Part shown: positions 8,694-16,706 of the stretch, piece by piece
Numbering within the stretch: position 1 is the stretch's first letter
How the letters are laid out: each line of letters begins with the position of its first letter
DNA from: Chloroflexota bacterium
Lineage (GTDB): Bacteria > Chloroflexota > UBA6077 > CF-72
Reading direction: 5' to 3'
Assembly: GCA_019247515.1 (NCBI GenBank)
Contig: JAFAOS010000404.1
Coordinates: 1 to 49,387, forward strand
DNA: 49,387 nt
Position numbers and translations under genes: made by a program
The notes under the pieces: model-generated
What the model was told of the DNA's origin: nothing
What the model saw: only the letters and a program-made list of their open reading frames with translations
Database searches by the model: none

Positions 8694-9880
8694 CGGAGCG
8701 GCTGGAGTCCGTCAACGCGATCCGCGCCCATCAGCGCGCCTGGCTGGCGCACGCGCGCGAGCGTGCCGAGGCTGGCGAGCCCTTCGTGATCAGCACCAGC
8801 GACGAGGTCGAAGAGATCCTGGCAGCCTTCGGCATTCCGGTGCTCGTCATCAACTACTGGAATTTTCTCATCACCGCGCAGCGTAAGGCCGTGCACTTCA
8901 ACCAGGTACTGGAATCGCGCGGCTACCCCGGCCCCCACTTCTTCGCCCTCGGCCTGGCATCCACTCTGGAACCGGGCGAGGCACCGTGGGGTGGCCTCCC
9001 GAAGCCGACCCTGATCGTCGGCGCAACGCGGCATGAGACGGAGCTCAAGATTACCGAGCTCTGGGCGCGCGAGCTCGGCTGTCCGTGCTTTCCACTGGAC
9101 TTCAACTTCGCGTCGCCGTATCGCCGACTGCCCGGTGACGACTGGTGGGCAACCATTCGCGACGGCTGGGAGGATCTCGTCGACCCGGCGCGTCTCGAGC
9201 TACGCATCGAGGAAAACCGGGCGCTCATCAGGTTCATCGAACAGCTGACGGGCAGGCGCCTCAGCTGGCAAGCGCTGCGTCAGGTGATGCAGCAGGTCAA
9301 TGTTCAGATGGACGTGATGTCGGAAGCGCGCGACCTGATCGCGGCCGCCCGTCCATGCCCCGTCACGCTGCGCGACCAGGTCTCGGCGTATCAGACCAAC
9401 TGGCACCGCGGCACCGAAGCGGGTCTGGATCTGGCGCGCGCGTACCGCGACGAGGTGCGGCAGCGGACCGAAGCGGGTGTGGGTGCCTACGCTAACGAGA
9501 AGATTCGCCTCCTGTACTGGAGCATGCAGCAAGAACCAGATTTTCATGCGTATCTCGAGGAGACATACGGGGCAGTGCTCGTCGGCGCACCCTATGGCGC
9601 CATGCCCCAGACATATGCGCGCACGATCTACAAGGACGATCCGCTCCGTGCGCTCTCGGCGCGGCATATCTTTCTGTTCGATATGGCCAGCACCAGCTGG
9701 ATGCTGAGCGAAGCCCAGCGCTACGGAGTTGACGTGGTGGTCGGCGTTGAGGAGCCTTCCGAGTACCCGTCTCAGTTCCGCCTGGCCTGCGAAGGCACGG
9801 GCGTGCGCTATCTCGCCGTGCCTCGAGTCTCCGACGACCCGGAAATCCGAAGTATTCTCGACAGGTTCTTCAACGCATGA
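8684..9880 (+). CDS. 2-hydroxyacyl-CoA dehydratase-like protein, B (HgdA/FldB-type) subunit
   Basis: A 398-residue protein; the start MPVTERLES overlaps the preceding stop by 10 bases and is where the homologous module-B protein also begins. Family landmarks are EAPWGGLPKPTLIVG, the CPCFPLDFNF segment, a helical LTGRRLSWQALRQVM block, TNWHRGTEAGLDLARAYRDEVRQR, and the final Rossmann-like part VDVVVGVEEPSEY. It shares PWGGLPKP and WHRGT....D.ARA.RDEV.QR with the paralogue at 15414-16706. Cys is scarce (CPC, a later ARPCP and LACEG), and the usual first cluster ligand in the N-terminal P..C region is not seen. It probably pairs with the upstream D subunit. Confidence 0.8.
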   Translation: MPVTERLESVNAIRAHQRAWLAHARERAEAGEPFVISTSDEVEEILAAFGIPVLVINYWNFLITAQRKAVHFNQVLESRGYPGPHFFALGLASTLEPGEAPWGGLPKPTLIVGATRHETELKITELWARELGCPCFPLDFNFASPYRRLPGDDWWATIRDGWEDLVDPARLELRIEENRALIRFIEQLTGRRLSWQALRQVMQQVNVQMDVMSEARDLIAAARPCPVTLRDQVSAYQTNWHRGTEAGLDLARAYRDEVRQRTEAGVGAYANEKIRLLYWSMQQEPDFHAYLEETYGAVLVGAPYGAMPQTYARTIYKDDPLRALSARHIFLFDMASTSWMLSEAQRYGVDVVVGVEEPSEYPSQFRLACEGTGVRYLAVPRVSDDPEIRSILDRFFNA

Positions 9881-11118
9881 CGATTACCGACCATGGTCCA
9901 CGTCGGCCGCTCGAGCACGTCACCGTTCTCGACATGACCATTGCCCTCGCGGGTCCGTTCGCGACGATGCTGCTGGCTGGACTGGGCGCGCGTGTGATCC
10001 GGGTCGAAAATCCGGCCGGCGAGCGCCGCGCGGCACCTCCGTTTTTTGGGCCGAACGGGCCGAAGATGGTGCTGGAGGGGCCCGACGACCTGTCTATGGC
10101 CGACCTGACGCGCCACCGCAACAAGCTCGGGATCACGCTGAACCTCAAACAGGACGGTGCGGGCGACGTGCTGCACGATCTGATCGCCCACTCGGACGTC
10201 GTCGTCGACAACTTCTCACGCGGCACGCTCGACAAACTCGGCTTCGATTTTTCCTTCATGCTGCACGCCAACTCGCGCATCGTCTGGGCATCGCTCACCG
10301 GCTTTGGCATCGAAGGTGAACCGGGTACCGGCGGTGCGGCTGACACAATCGCCCAGGCGCTCAGCGGCATTATGGTCACCGGTGGCGAGGAATCCGATCC
10401 GCCAATCCGCCTGGGCGCACCACTCGGCGACACCATCACCCCGCTGTGCCTGATCATCGGCATCCTGAGCGCGCTGGAGCACGTGCGATTCACTGGTGTC
10501 GGCGAGCGGGTCGACGCGTCTATGGTGGGCGCGCTCACGGCGCTGGTGGCCATCGAGCCGTTCGACCTTCTCAAATCGATGGGTGTGCCATATCGCACTG
10601 GCACGACGATGGCCCGACTGGGTACCTTCGGGCTGTATCAATGCTCCGATGGCTATATAGCGGTGACGGCCGGTGGCCGCCAGGCGGACGCGCTGTTCCA
10701 GGCGATGGGCAAGCCCCGGCTGGGGGAAGACCCACGCTTCCGGGGTCCGGCTCGTGCACAGAACTACCGCGAGCTCACCGCCGAGATCGAGGCGTGGACC
10801 CGAACCTTGACAGTGGCGGAGTGCCTCGCCAGGTTGGAGTCTGCCGGTGTGCCGAGCTCAGCCGTGCGCACGCCCGGCGAAGCCATCGTCGATCCACTCG
10901 CGGTGAGGCGCGGCGACACGGTTCCACTATTGCACCCCACGCTGGGGGCGCACCCCGATATTCCGGTGACGGGGGTGCCCGTGCACTTCGGCAACGCCAC
11001 TGTTGGCTTCGATCGGCCGGCACCTGGCCCCGGTCAGCACAACGACGAGGTCTACGGCGGACTGCTCGGCTACGCGTCTGAGCGAATTGCGCAACTTCGT
11101 GCGTCAGGCGTGATCTAG
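9877..11118 (+). CDS. Class III CoA-transferase (CaiB/BaiF family)
   Basis: A 413-residue protein starting in an ATGA overlap with the B subunit. The opening VLDMTIALAGPFATMLLAGLGARVIRVE is the standard CaiB/BaiF N-terminus. The LAPLGDT-like segment (RLGAPLGDTITPL, about residue 185) holds the conserved Asp that forms the aspartyl-CoA adduct, followed by ALEHVRFTGVGERVDASM. The C-terminal half has YIAVTAGGRQADALFQAMG and a final LG..P..PVTGVPVHF. Such enzymes move CoA from one acyl-CoA to a free acid, as FldA does for aryl-lactates. Operon context suggests it makes the CoA thioester handled by the dehydratase-like pair. Confidence 0.88.
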   Translation: MTITDHGPRRPLEHVTVLDMTIALAGPFATMLLAGLGARVIRVENPAGERRAAPPFFGPNGPKMVLEGPDDLSMADLTRHRNKLGITLNLKQDGAGDVLHDLIAHSDVVVDNFSRGTLDKLGFDFSFMLHANSRIVWASLTGFGIEGEPGTGGAADTIAQALSGIMVTGGEESDPPIRLGAPLGDTITPLCLIIGILSALEHVRFTGVGERVDASMVGALTALVAIEPFDLLKSMGVPYRTGTTMARLGTFGLYQCSDGYIAVTAGGRQADALFQAMGKPRLGEDPRFRGPARAQNYRELTAEIEAWTRTLTVAECLARLESAGVPSSAVRTPGEAIVDPLAVRRGDTVPLLHPTLGAHPDIPVTGVPVHFGNATVGFDRPAPGPGQHNDEVYGGLLGYASERIAQLRASGVI

Positions 11119-11234
11119 TGGCGGGGCTGAAGGATCGTATCGCCGCGGCTCGGCAATCGGCCGCGGCCGATCCATACCGGAAATTCGAAGGTGGCGTTGC
11201 GATCCGCGACGGGGTCCTCCTGGCCGTGGAGTAG
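11118..11234 (+). CDS. Possible 38-residue small ORF or gene remnant
   Basis: A GTG overlapping the CoA-transferase stop (TAGTG) opens a 38-codon frame, VAGLKDRIAAARQSAAADP followed by YRKFEGGVAIRDGVLLAVE, ending at TAG 11232. The translational overlap and amphipathic composition look gene-like. I recognise no family, and there is no independent evidence of expression. It could be the N-terminus of a deleted gene, since the next stretch holds a capA relic. Confidence 0.25.
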   Translation: MAGLKDRIAAARQSAAADPYRKFEGGVAIRDGVLLAVE

Positions 11235-11282
11235 GAGACCGCTTGCCGCTGGTGCGCGGTCATTTCAACCGGAGGTGCAAGC

Positions 11283-11431
11283 ATGAGCGAAGCGACGGTT
11301 CTGGGAGTCGGCGACAGCATTCTCGGAGCGGACAGCCGGTTGTGGACTACCTTGCTGGGATCACCGCCGAGGTGGGCTTCAAGACCGAGTTCGCCTGGAG
11401 CGAGGACGGCACCCAGGTCATCGTGAGTTGA
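11283..11431 (+). pseudogene. capA-family gene reduced to its two ends by internal deletion
   Basis: A good ribosome site (GGAGG, 7 bases before ATG 11283) leads into MSEATVLGVGDSILGAD, the CapA-type N-terminus (compare VSLLATGDLIL in the gene at 2884-4008). At about 11335 the other frame takes over with VVDYLAGITAEVGF..EFAW and a stop at 11431. This matches the extreme C-terminus of the same gene (VLDYVERITREAGLNADLAW). Roughly 320 internal codons are therefore missing and the junction is out of frame. It lies between the converging ends of the two dehydratase-like modules. Confidence 0.6.
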
Positions 11432-11458
11432 CAGGCTACGCGAGCCAATAGCGCGGGG

Positions 11459-13081
11459 TTAGGCCTTCCAGGCGTCGGTCCAGATCACCGCCTCGTGCAT
11501 GCTGTGCATGACGCCATTCATCGCCGCGTGCGCCAGCACCGAAACGGTTTGAGAGCTGACGATCGCCACGAACGACTCGTCGAGCAACAGATCGTTCAAG
11601 TCTGAGAAGATCTGCTTGCGTTTGGCAGGATCAGCTTCGGAACCGGCCGCGTTGACCAGTTGCTGGTATCGATCACTCTTGAAGCCAGACGCGTTGGTGT
11701 TGACCCGGTAGTAGGCACCGATAGTGAACAACGTGGCCGGATCGGTGCCCGCGAAGCCGGAGAATCGCAGACTGACGCCTTTGTATCCGACCGTGTTGAA
11801 CAGATTCTGGAGCGCCGCGGTCTCCATGGATTTGGCATTCACGGTTGCGCCCAGGTTCGTGTAGTCGGCCTGCATGATTTGCGCGAGCTGGCCTGGCTCG
11901 TAGTCGCTGCTCGAGTAGCTGATGTCCATGTCGATCGGAGGGTTGCCGGCCTGGGCGAGCAGTGACTTCGCCTTGTCAGGATCGTACGCGTACTTCGTAT
12001 TCTTGCTCGTGTCGAACGCCGGCGACTGTGGCGCCCATGGCAGATCGCGCGCTTCGGCGTCACCAATCAGCACGCTGTCGACGAAACGCTGGCGGTTGAT
12101 CGCGTAGTTGTATGCCTGGCGCACCTGCTTGTTGTCGAACGGAGGCTGTGTCGTGTTGAACGCGGCGATGAAATACTGGCCTGTGGCCTTGTTGATGATC
12201 GCCCGGTACTGAGGATCGCTCTGCAGGCGCGCCAGATCGCGCACGGGTGGATTTAACATCGCATCGACCGCACCGGACTCGAACTGGACCGCGGCCGCCG
12301 GAGCATCACGTGTCACCTGCACGTACAGCTCGTCGACGTACGGGCGACCGGTCTGCCAGTAGTTCGGATTTTTGACGTAGCGCTGGTGATCACCCTGGAC
12401 CCATTCGCCCCACATGAACGGGCCAGTTCCGACCAGCTTCGTGCTCGCCTCCGGACCCTGCGCGGTCACCGGGTCGGCGATGTTCAGGTACTCCAGCATG
12501 TCGAACAGGGCTGGGCGTGGCGAATCCGATTTGAGGACGATCGTGTACTTGTCGGGGGTCTCGATGGAGCTCCACCAGTTTGCCATGTTGATGAGCTGCG
12601 TCGCCTGAGCGGCCGGATCCTTGATGTGCTCGATGTTCCACTTGACGTCGTCGCTGGTCAGCTCACGGCCCGTGTGGAATTGCACCCCCTTACGCAGATG
12701 CAGGGTGATCTGGCTCTCGTCGGGCGTCACGTCCCAGCTCTCGGCGAGCATCGGCTGCGGTGTGAGCTGCGCGTCATAACGCGTGAGCGGATCGAAGACG
12801 GTCCACATGGTGTCGAACGACACCGGGCTGATGCTCCAGGGCACCAGGTTGGAGAGGTCGCTGTTGGTGACCACGCGCAGTGTGCCGCCGCTTTTCGGTT
12901 GTGCGCTGCCCGTCGACTGCGTGGCGGCCGGTTGAGCAGGTGCCAGAGGCGTGCCGGGAGCAGCCGTTGGATTGGACGGTGAAGGAGCCGATGGTGCGCA
13001 CGCCGCGAGCAGCGAAGCCGCGGTGGTGCCGAAGGTCAGCAGCAGCAATCTCCTGCGCGACAGGTTCCAGTGGTGATTCAT
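11459..13081 (-). CDS. ABC-transporter substrate-binding lipoprotein, family 5
   Basis: A 540-residue SBP_bac_5 protein. The N-terminus LSRRRLLLLTF suggests a Tat-like twin-Arg, and the hydrophobic core ends in the lipobox LLAAC with Cys28, then a Pro/Ser/Thr linker. Landmarks are SGGTLRVVTNSDLSNL, LTPQPMLAESWDVTPD, LRKGVQFHTGRELTSDDVKWNIEH, LVGTGPFMWGEWVQGDH, VRQAYNYAINRQRFVDSVLIG and the C-terminal AKRKQIFSDLNDLLLDESFV. It is the last gene of the minus module, after the P450 (15-base gap), so binding of an extracellular substrate is probably coupled to that catabolic module. No cognate permease is present. Confidence 0.92.
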   Translation of the reverse strand: MNHHWNLSRRRLLLLTFGTTAASLLAACAPSAPSPSNPTAAPGTPLAPAQPAATQSTGSAQPKSGGTLRVVTNSDLSNLVPWSISPVSFDTMWTVFDPLTRYDAQLTPQPMLAESWDVTPDESQITLHLRKGVQFHTGRELTSDDVKWNIEHIKDPAAQATQLINMANWWSSIETPDKYTIVLKSDSPRPALFDMLEYLNIADPVTAQGPEASTKLVGTGPFMWGEWVQGDHQRYVKNPNYWQTGRPYVDELYVQVTRDAPAAAVQFESGAVDAMLNPPVRDLARLQSDPQYRAIINKATGQYFIAAFNTTQPPFDNKQVRQAYNYAINRQRFVDSVLIGDAEARDLPWAPQSPAFDTSKNTKYAYDPDKAKSLLAQAGNPPIDMDISYSSSDYEPGQLAQIMQADYTNLGATVNAKSMETAALQNLFNTVGYKGVSLRFSGFAGTDPATLFTIGAYYRVNTNASGFKSDRYQQLVNAAGSEADPAKRKQIFSDLNDLLLDESFVAIVSSQTVSVLAHAAMNGVMHSMHEAVIWTDAWKA

Positions 13082-13096
13082 TGTTGAGCGTGTCCC

Positions 13097-14287
13097 CTAA
13101 GCCGTTTTGATCCAGATGGGTAGTGAGCGTGGTCCAAAGCGGTGCCACGGCTCCATGGTCACGTCGCCCGCGAGTCCGAACTCGCGGGTTCGCCGCAGCC
13201 ATTCCTCCAGCGCCACGCGCAGCTCCAGGCGGGCCAGCGGCGCGCCGATGCATTTGTGGATGCCGTAACCGAAGGCCAGGTGCTGGTTGGGCTTTCTCCC
13301 CAGTCGCGCTTGGTCCGGCTCCTGGAACACCTGCGGGTCTCGGTTCCCCGAGGCCCAGTACAGCATCACCCGGTCGCCCTCTCTTAACGGTCGACCGCGC
13401 ACAAGAGTGTCGTGCGCGACGACGCGCGGCATCGCGAGCACGGGCGTCTCCAGGCGCAGCATCTCTTCGATTGCGCTGGGCAGTAGTGACGTGTCGGCGC
13501 GGAGTCGTTGCTGGTCCTCAGGATGCGCGGCCAGGTAGTGCAGAGCGATGCCAACGGCGCTGGTGGTGGAATCGTGCCCGGCGGCAATGAACAGGCGAAC
13601 GACGCCAGCGATGAGGTCGTGTGCCAGTGGTACGCCCTCGACACGCGCCGCCAGCAGACCGCTGACAGGATCGACCGTGGCATCACGCGGGTGGTGCTTG
13701 CGATCCGCGACCACCGCCTGGCTGTAGTCCCACAGTCCGCGATTGGCGGCCTCGAAGCGTGCCTGCAAGTCGGGCTCGGTGGCCGACTGGAGGTACGCAT
13801 CCTCACACCAGCTCTTGACCTGTTGCCAGTCGCCGGGCGGTTGATTCAGGAACGTGAGTAGCACTTGCGGCGGCAAAGGCCGCGCGAACTCGCGCGTGGC
13901 ATCGCCTCCGCCCGTGGCTAACAGCGGCTCCAGCAGCGCGGAGGTAAATTCGCGCGAAGCCGACTCCAGGGCGCGCATGCGCAACGGACCGAAATACGGC
14001 ATCAGCAGGCGGCGCCAGACGGAGTGTTCGGGCGGATCGGCCTCCAGCGGGGGGCGGCGAGTGGCAAACCGCGAGCCGCCGGTATTGAGAAACGTCGCGG
14101 TGTCACGCGCGGCGGTGATTATGTCGTCGAAGCGCAGAAACGACCAGAAACGACCCTGGCCGCGACGGCCCGCGGTGCTGAAGGCGATTGGGGCCTGGGT
14201 GCGCAGGCGGTCCCAGACACCGAACGGGTCATCCCAGGCGGCCTGTCCTTGCGGGTCCCAGTCCGCGGACAGCACGGGCTCGGTCAC
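13097..14287 (-). CDS. Cytochrome P450
   Basis: A 396-residue soluble bacterial P450 with every core motif. The I-helix is AAGHDSTT (235-242) with the acid/Thr pair for O2 activation, the K-helix ExxR is E275-M-L-R278, and the heme loop is FGYGIHKCIG (339-348) with proximal Cys346. There is no membrane anchor. It overlaps the CoA-transferase (14284) by four bases, so it is co-translated with the dehydratase-like module. It is therefore likely to hydroxylate the same carbon skeleton that is activated as a CoA thioester. Redox partners (ferredoxin and reductase) are not encoded in the window. Substrate cannot be inferred. Confidence 0.95.
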   Translation of the reverse strand: MTEPVLSADWDPQGQAAWDDPFGVWDRLRTQAPIAFSTAGRRGQGRFWSFLRFDDIITAARDTATFLNTGGSRFATRRPPLEADPPEHSVWRRLLMPYFGPLRMRALESASREFTSALLEPLLATGGGDATREFARPLPPQVLLTFLNQPPGDWQQVKSWCEDAYLQSATEPDLQARFEAANRGLWDYSQAVVADRKHHPRDATVDPVSGLLAARVEGVPLAHDLIAGVVRLFIAAGHDSTTSAVGIALHYLAAHPEDQQRLRADTSLLPSAIEEMLRLETPVLAMPRVVAHDTLVRGRPLREGDRVMLYWASGNRDPQVFQEPDQARLGRKPNQHLAFGYGIHKCIGAPLARLELRVALEEWLRRTREFGLAGDVTMEPWHRFGPRSLPIWIKTA

Positions 14288-15417
14288 GCGTCGCCTGCCA
14301 TACCCAGACCCAGTTCAGCCAGCACTTCGCTGGTATGTTCGCCCAGCCGCGGAATACCGCCGCGAAACGCCGGCTGATCGTGCTGGTAGCGGAAGCCAGC
14401 ACCGACGACCATTGCGTCAGCGCCGAGGTCCGGGGCGGTGACTTGCGTAAGCGCGCCACGCGCCGCAACGTGAGGATGAGCCAGCAGCTCGCCGAGACTA
14501 CGAACGACGCTCGCTGGTAGGCCGGCGCGGACGAACTCGGATTCCCATTCGGCGGCCGGCCGCAACGCAAGTTTCGATTCAATAGCTTCAATCAGCGCGT
14601 CGGCGTGCTCCGCTTGCAAGCGCTGGGATGCGAAACGCGGATCGTCGACAAGCTCCGGTGCACCGACGATCTGGGCCAGGCGTTCGAACCACTTGCGGTG
14701 CAGCGCCGCCACGAACAGACGGCGATCTTTGGCGCGATACCGCACCATCGTCGGCCGCCGCGCGCGGCCTACGGGCGACTCGGAGTCAGCTGTCGACAAT
14801 GCAGTGACCCGTGGTGCCATCAGGAGCAGAGCGGCATCCAGCATCGAGACGTCGATGTACTGACCCAGGTTGCTTTGCTGACGCTGGAGCAGCGCCGCGA
14901 GAATCGCGGAAAAGGCGACGTAGCCACTGAACGGGTCGAGCACGCCGACGCCGAGATAGGCGCCATCCACGTCGTCGCCGATGTAACTTGCGGACATGCC
15001 GGACATCGCCTGCACCGCCCATTCGATGGCCGGGTAGTCGCGCAGCGGCCCGGACTGGCCGTAACCGCTGATCGAGCAGTACACGAGACGGCTATTGAAC
15101 GGCTGGAGTGATTGCCAATCGATGCGCAGGTTGCGCGTCACGCCAGGTCGGAAGTTCTCGACCAGGACATCCGACCGCTCCACGAGTCGCAGCAGCACCT
15201 CGCGCCCAGGCTCGGATTTCAAATCGAGCACGAGGGACCGTTTGCCAGCGTTGATAGCCGCGAACGTGGCCGGTCGTTCGCGGAAGTCATCGCCAACCGG
15301 CGGCTCGACCTTGATGACGTCGGCGCCCAGCAAGTGCAGTTGCTGCGTGCAGAAGCTGCCCGACAGCGCGTGCGTAAGATCGGCGACGCGGATGCCGTCC
15401 AGCGGCAGCGGGCTCAT
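14284..15417 (-). CDS. Class III CoA-transferase (CaiB/BaiF family)
   Basis: A 377-residue protein with the N-terminal DGIRVADLTHALSGSFCTQQLHLLGADVIKVE block, then INAGKRSLVLDLKS and DVLVENFRPGV. The GVLDPFSGYVAFSAILAAL segment contains the conserved catalytic Asp region, followed by GQYIDVSMLDA. The C-terminal part has FVAALHRKWFERLAQ and GIPRLGEHTSEVLAELG. It is embedded between the dehydratase-like B subunit (4-base overlap at 15414-15417) and the P450. Compared with the plus-module transferase it is shorter and clearly divergent, so the two modules probably use different acids. Confidence 0.88.
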   Translation of the reverse strand: MSPLPLDGIRVADLTHALSGSFCTQQLHLLGADVIKVEPPVGDDFRERPATFAAINAGKRSLVLDLKSEPGREVLLRLVERSDVLVENFRPGVTRNLRIDWQSLQPFNSRLVYCSISGYGQSGPLRDYPAIEWAVQAMSGMSASYIGDDVDGAYLGVGVLDPFSGYVAFSAILAALLQRQQSNLGQYIDVSMLDAALLLMAPRVTALSTADSESPVGRARRPTMVRYRAKDRRLFVAALHRKWFERLAQIVGAPELVDDPRFASQRLQAEHADALIEAIESKLALRPAAEWESEFVRAGLPASVVRSLGELLAHPHVAARGALTQVTAPDLGADAMVVGAGFRYQHDQPAFRGGIPRLGEHTSEVLAELGLGMAGDA

Positions 15418-16706
15418 GACGCTCTGGCGCCGGCGACACGCTGCTCGATGAACTCACCCACCAGCTGTGAAAACTCTGCCTGATCCCACGTGTTGGCGTC
15501 CACCGGGTCGACATCCCATTCGAGGACCGGGATGCCAGCTTCTTCGAGGGCGACGTTCACCATGCGCTGCCCCCACCAACCGCCGAGCGACAGCCCGCCG
15601 TCGACACGGTGGCGGCGGGCCTCCCAGACGGCCCACGCGCCGCCCAGACCAGGAATGTGCATCTGCTCAGAGATCGTGCAGTAGCGACTCGCCAGACAGC
15701 GCAGCGGATCGCGCGTGTCGAAGCGCAGATAACCGTCCGAGGCAATCGACAGGTAGTTGGAGCGGACGAACACCGCCCCGTAGCGTTCTTCGAATTCGGT
15801 AAAAAAGTCCAGGTTCTGCCACAGCCCAGCGCCGACGTACATCAAGCGGTAGCGTTCGTTCGGACACACCCACTGGCGTTCGTCGGCGCGCTGTTTGACC
15901 TCGTCGCGGAAGGCGCGCGCCTGATCGAGGGCCCACTGCGTCCCGCGGTGCCACTGGATGCCCATCGTCTGCGACATGACCTCGCCCAGGCGGGCGGGGA
16001 GTTTTTCCGCGGTAGCGATGATGGTGCGGACCTCGTCGAAGTACCCTTCCTGTTGATTGACGCGGTCGACAATCTCGCGCAAACGGTCCATGTCGAGTCG
16101 TTTGCCGGCAATCTTCTCGGCGGCGGCCACCAGGTCTTTGAATTGCTCGAGCATCACGTCGATGCGGTACGAGCGGTCGAGGTCCTCCCATTGCCAGCGT
16201 GACATCTCCCACCAGTTGGGGATCGGCTGGTCCAGCACCGGCATCTCGAGTGGAATGCGCACAGCGCGCGAAAACTCTGCCAGAACGTCGGAGCCACGAT
16301 CGCCGAGTCCGTTGACCACCAGCGCCGGTTTGGGCAAGCCACCCCAGGGCTTGTCTGGATTGTCCTCGTCCATCAGCACCGCCAAGATGAGTGCGCCGTA
16401 GCGGCTGAGGCCACGATGAAAACCCTGGCTGGTGAGAAAATCGGAGTAGTACGCGGACTGGCGGCGGGCGGCGACCAGGCCCGAGTACCACACGTCGGTA
16501 ATAAATGGCAGGTCGAGTGCCTCGAAGATCTCGTGCGGCACCAGGGCACCGCCAATGGCGTACGGACGACCATTCTCGAAGACATCACGGCGGAGCTGAG
16601 CGAACCACTCGCGTTGATACGCGCGCAGTGTCCGCGAGACTTCCAGTTGCGTCTGTTGCTCGTGGCGTCGTCGTGAAGCCTCGCGTTCGGTGTCGGTGAG
16701 GGTCAT
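15414..16706 (-). CDS. 2-hydroxyacyl-CoA dehydratase-like protein, B subunit, poor in cysteine
   Basis: A 430-residue protein; ATG 16706 is chosen because it makes an ATGA overlap with the D-subunit stop, while the longer frame to 17042 is antisense-like Arg/Pro-rich sequence. Landmarks are DKPWGGLPKPALVVNGLGDRG, IAGKRLDMDRLREIVDRVN, IQWHRGTQWALDQARAFRDEVKQR and the final Rossmann-like VDGGLSLGGWWGQRMVNVALEEAGIPVL. The only Cys residues are in QWVCPNE and RCLASRYC, none at the N-terminal positions that bind the [4Fe-4S] cluster in HgdA/FldB. The fold is retained but the cluster probably is not, so a classical radical dehydration is doubtful. Confidence 0.8.
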   Translation of the reverse strand: MTLTDTEREASRRRHEQQTQLEVSRTLRAYQREWFAQLRRDVFENGRPYAIGGALVPHEIFEALDLPFITDVWYSGLVAARRQSAYYSDFLTSQGFHRGLSRYGALILAVLMDEDNPDKPWGGLPKPALVVNGLGDRGSDVLAEFSRAVRIPLEMPVLDQPIPNWWEMSRWQWEDLDRSYRIDVMLEQFKDLVAAAEKIAGKRLDMDRLREIVDRVNQQEGYFDEVRTIIATAEKLPARLGEVMSQTMGIQWHRGTQWALDQARAFRDEVKQRADERQWVCPNERYRLMYVGAGLWQNLDFFTEFEERYGAVFVRSNYLSIASDGYLRFDTRDPLRCLASRYCTISEQMHIPGLGGAWAVWEARRHRVDGGLSLGGWWGQRMVNVALEEAGIPVLEWDVDPVDANTWDQAEFSQLVGEFIEQRVAGARAS

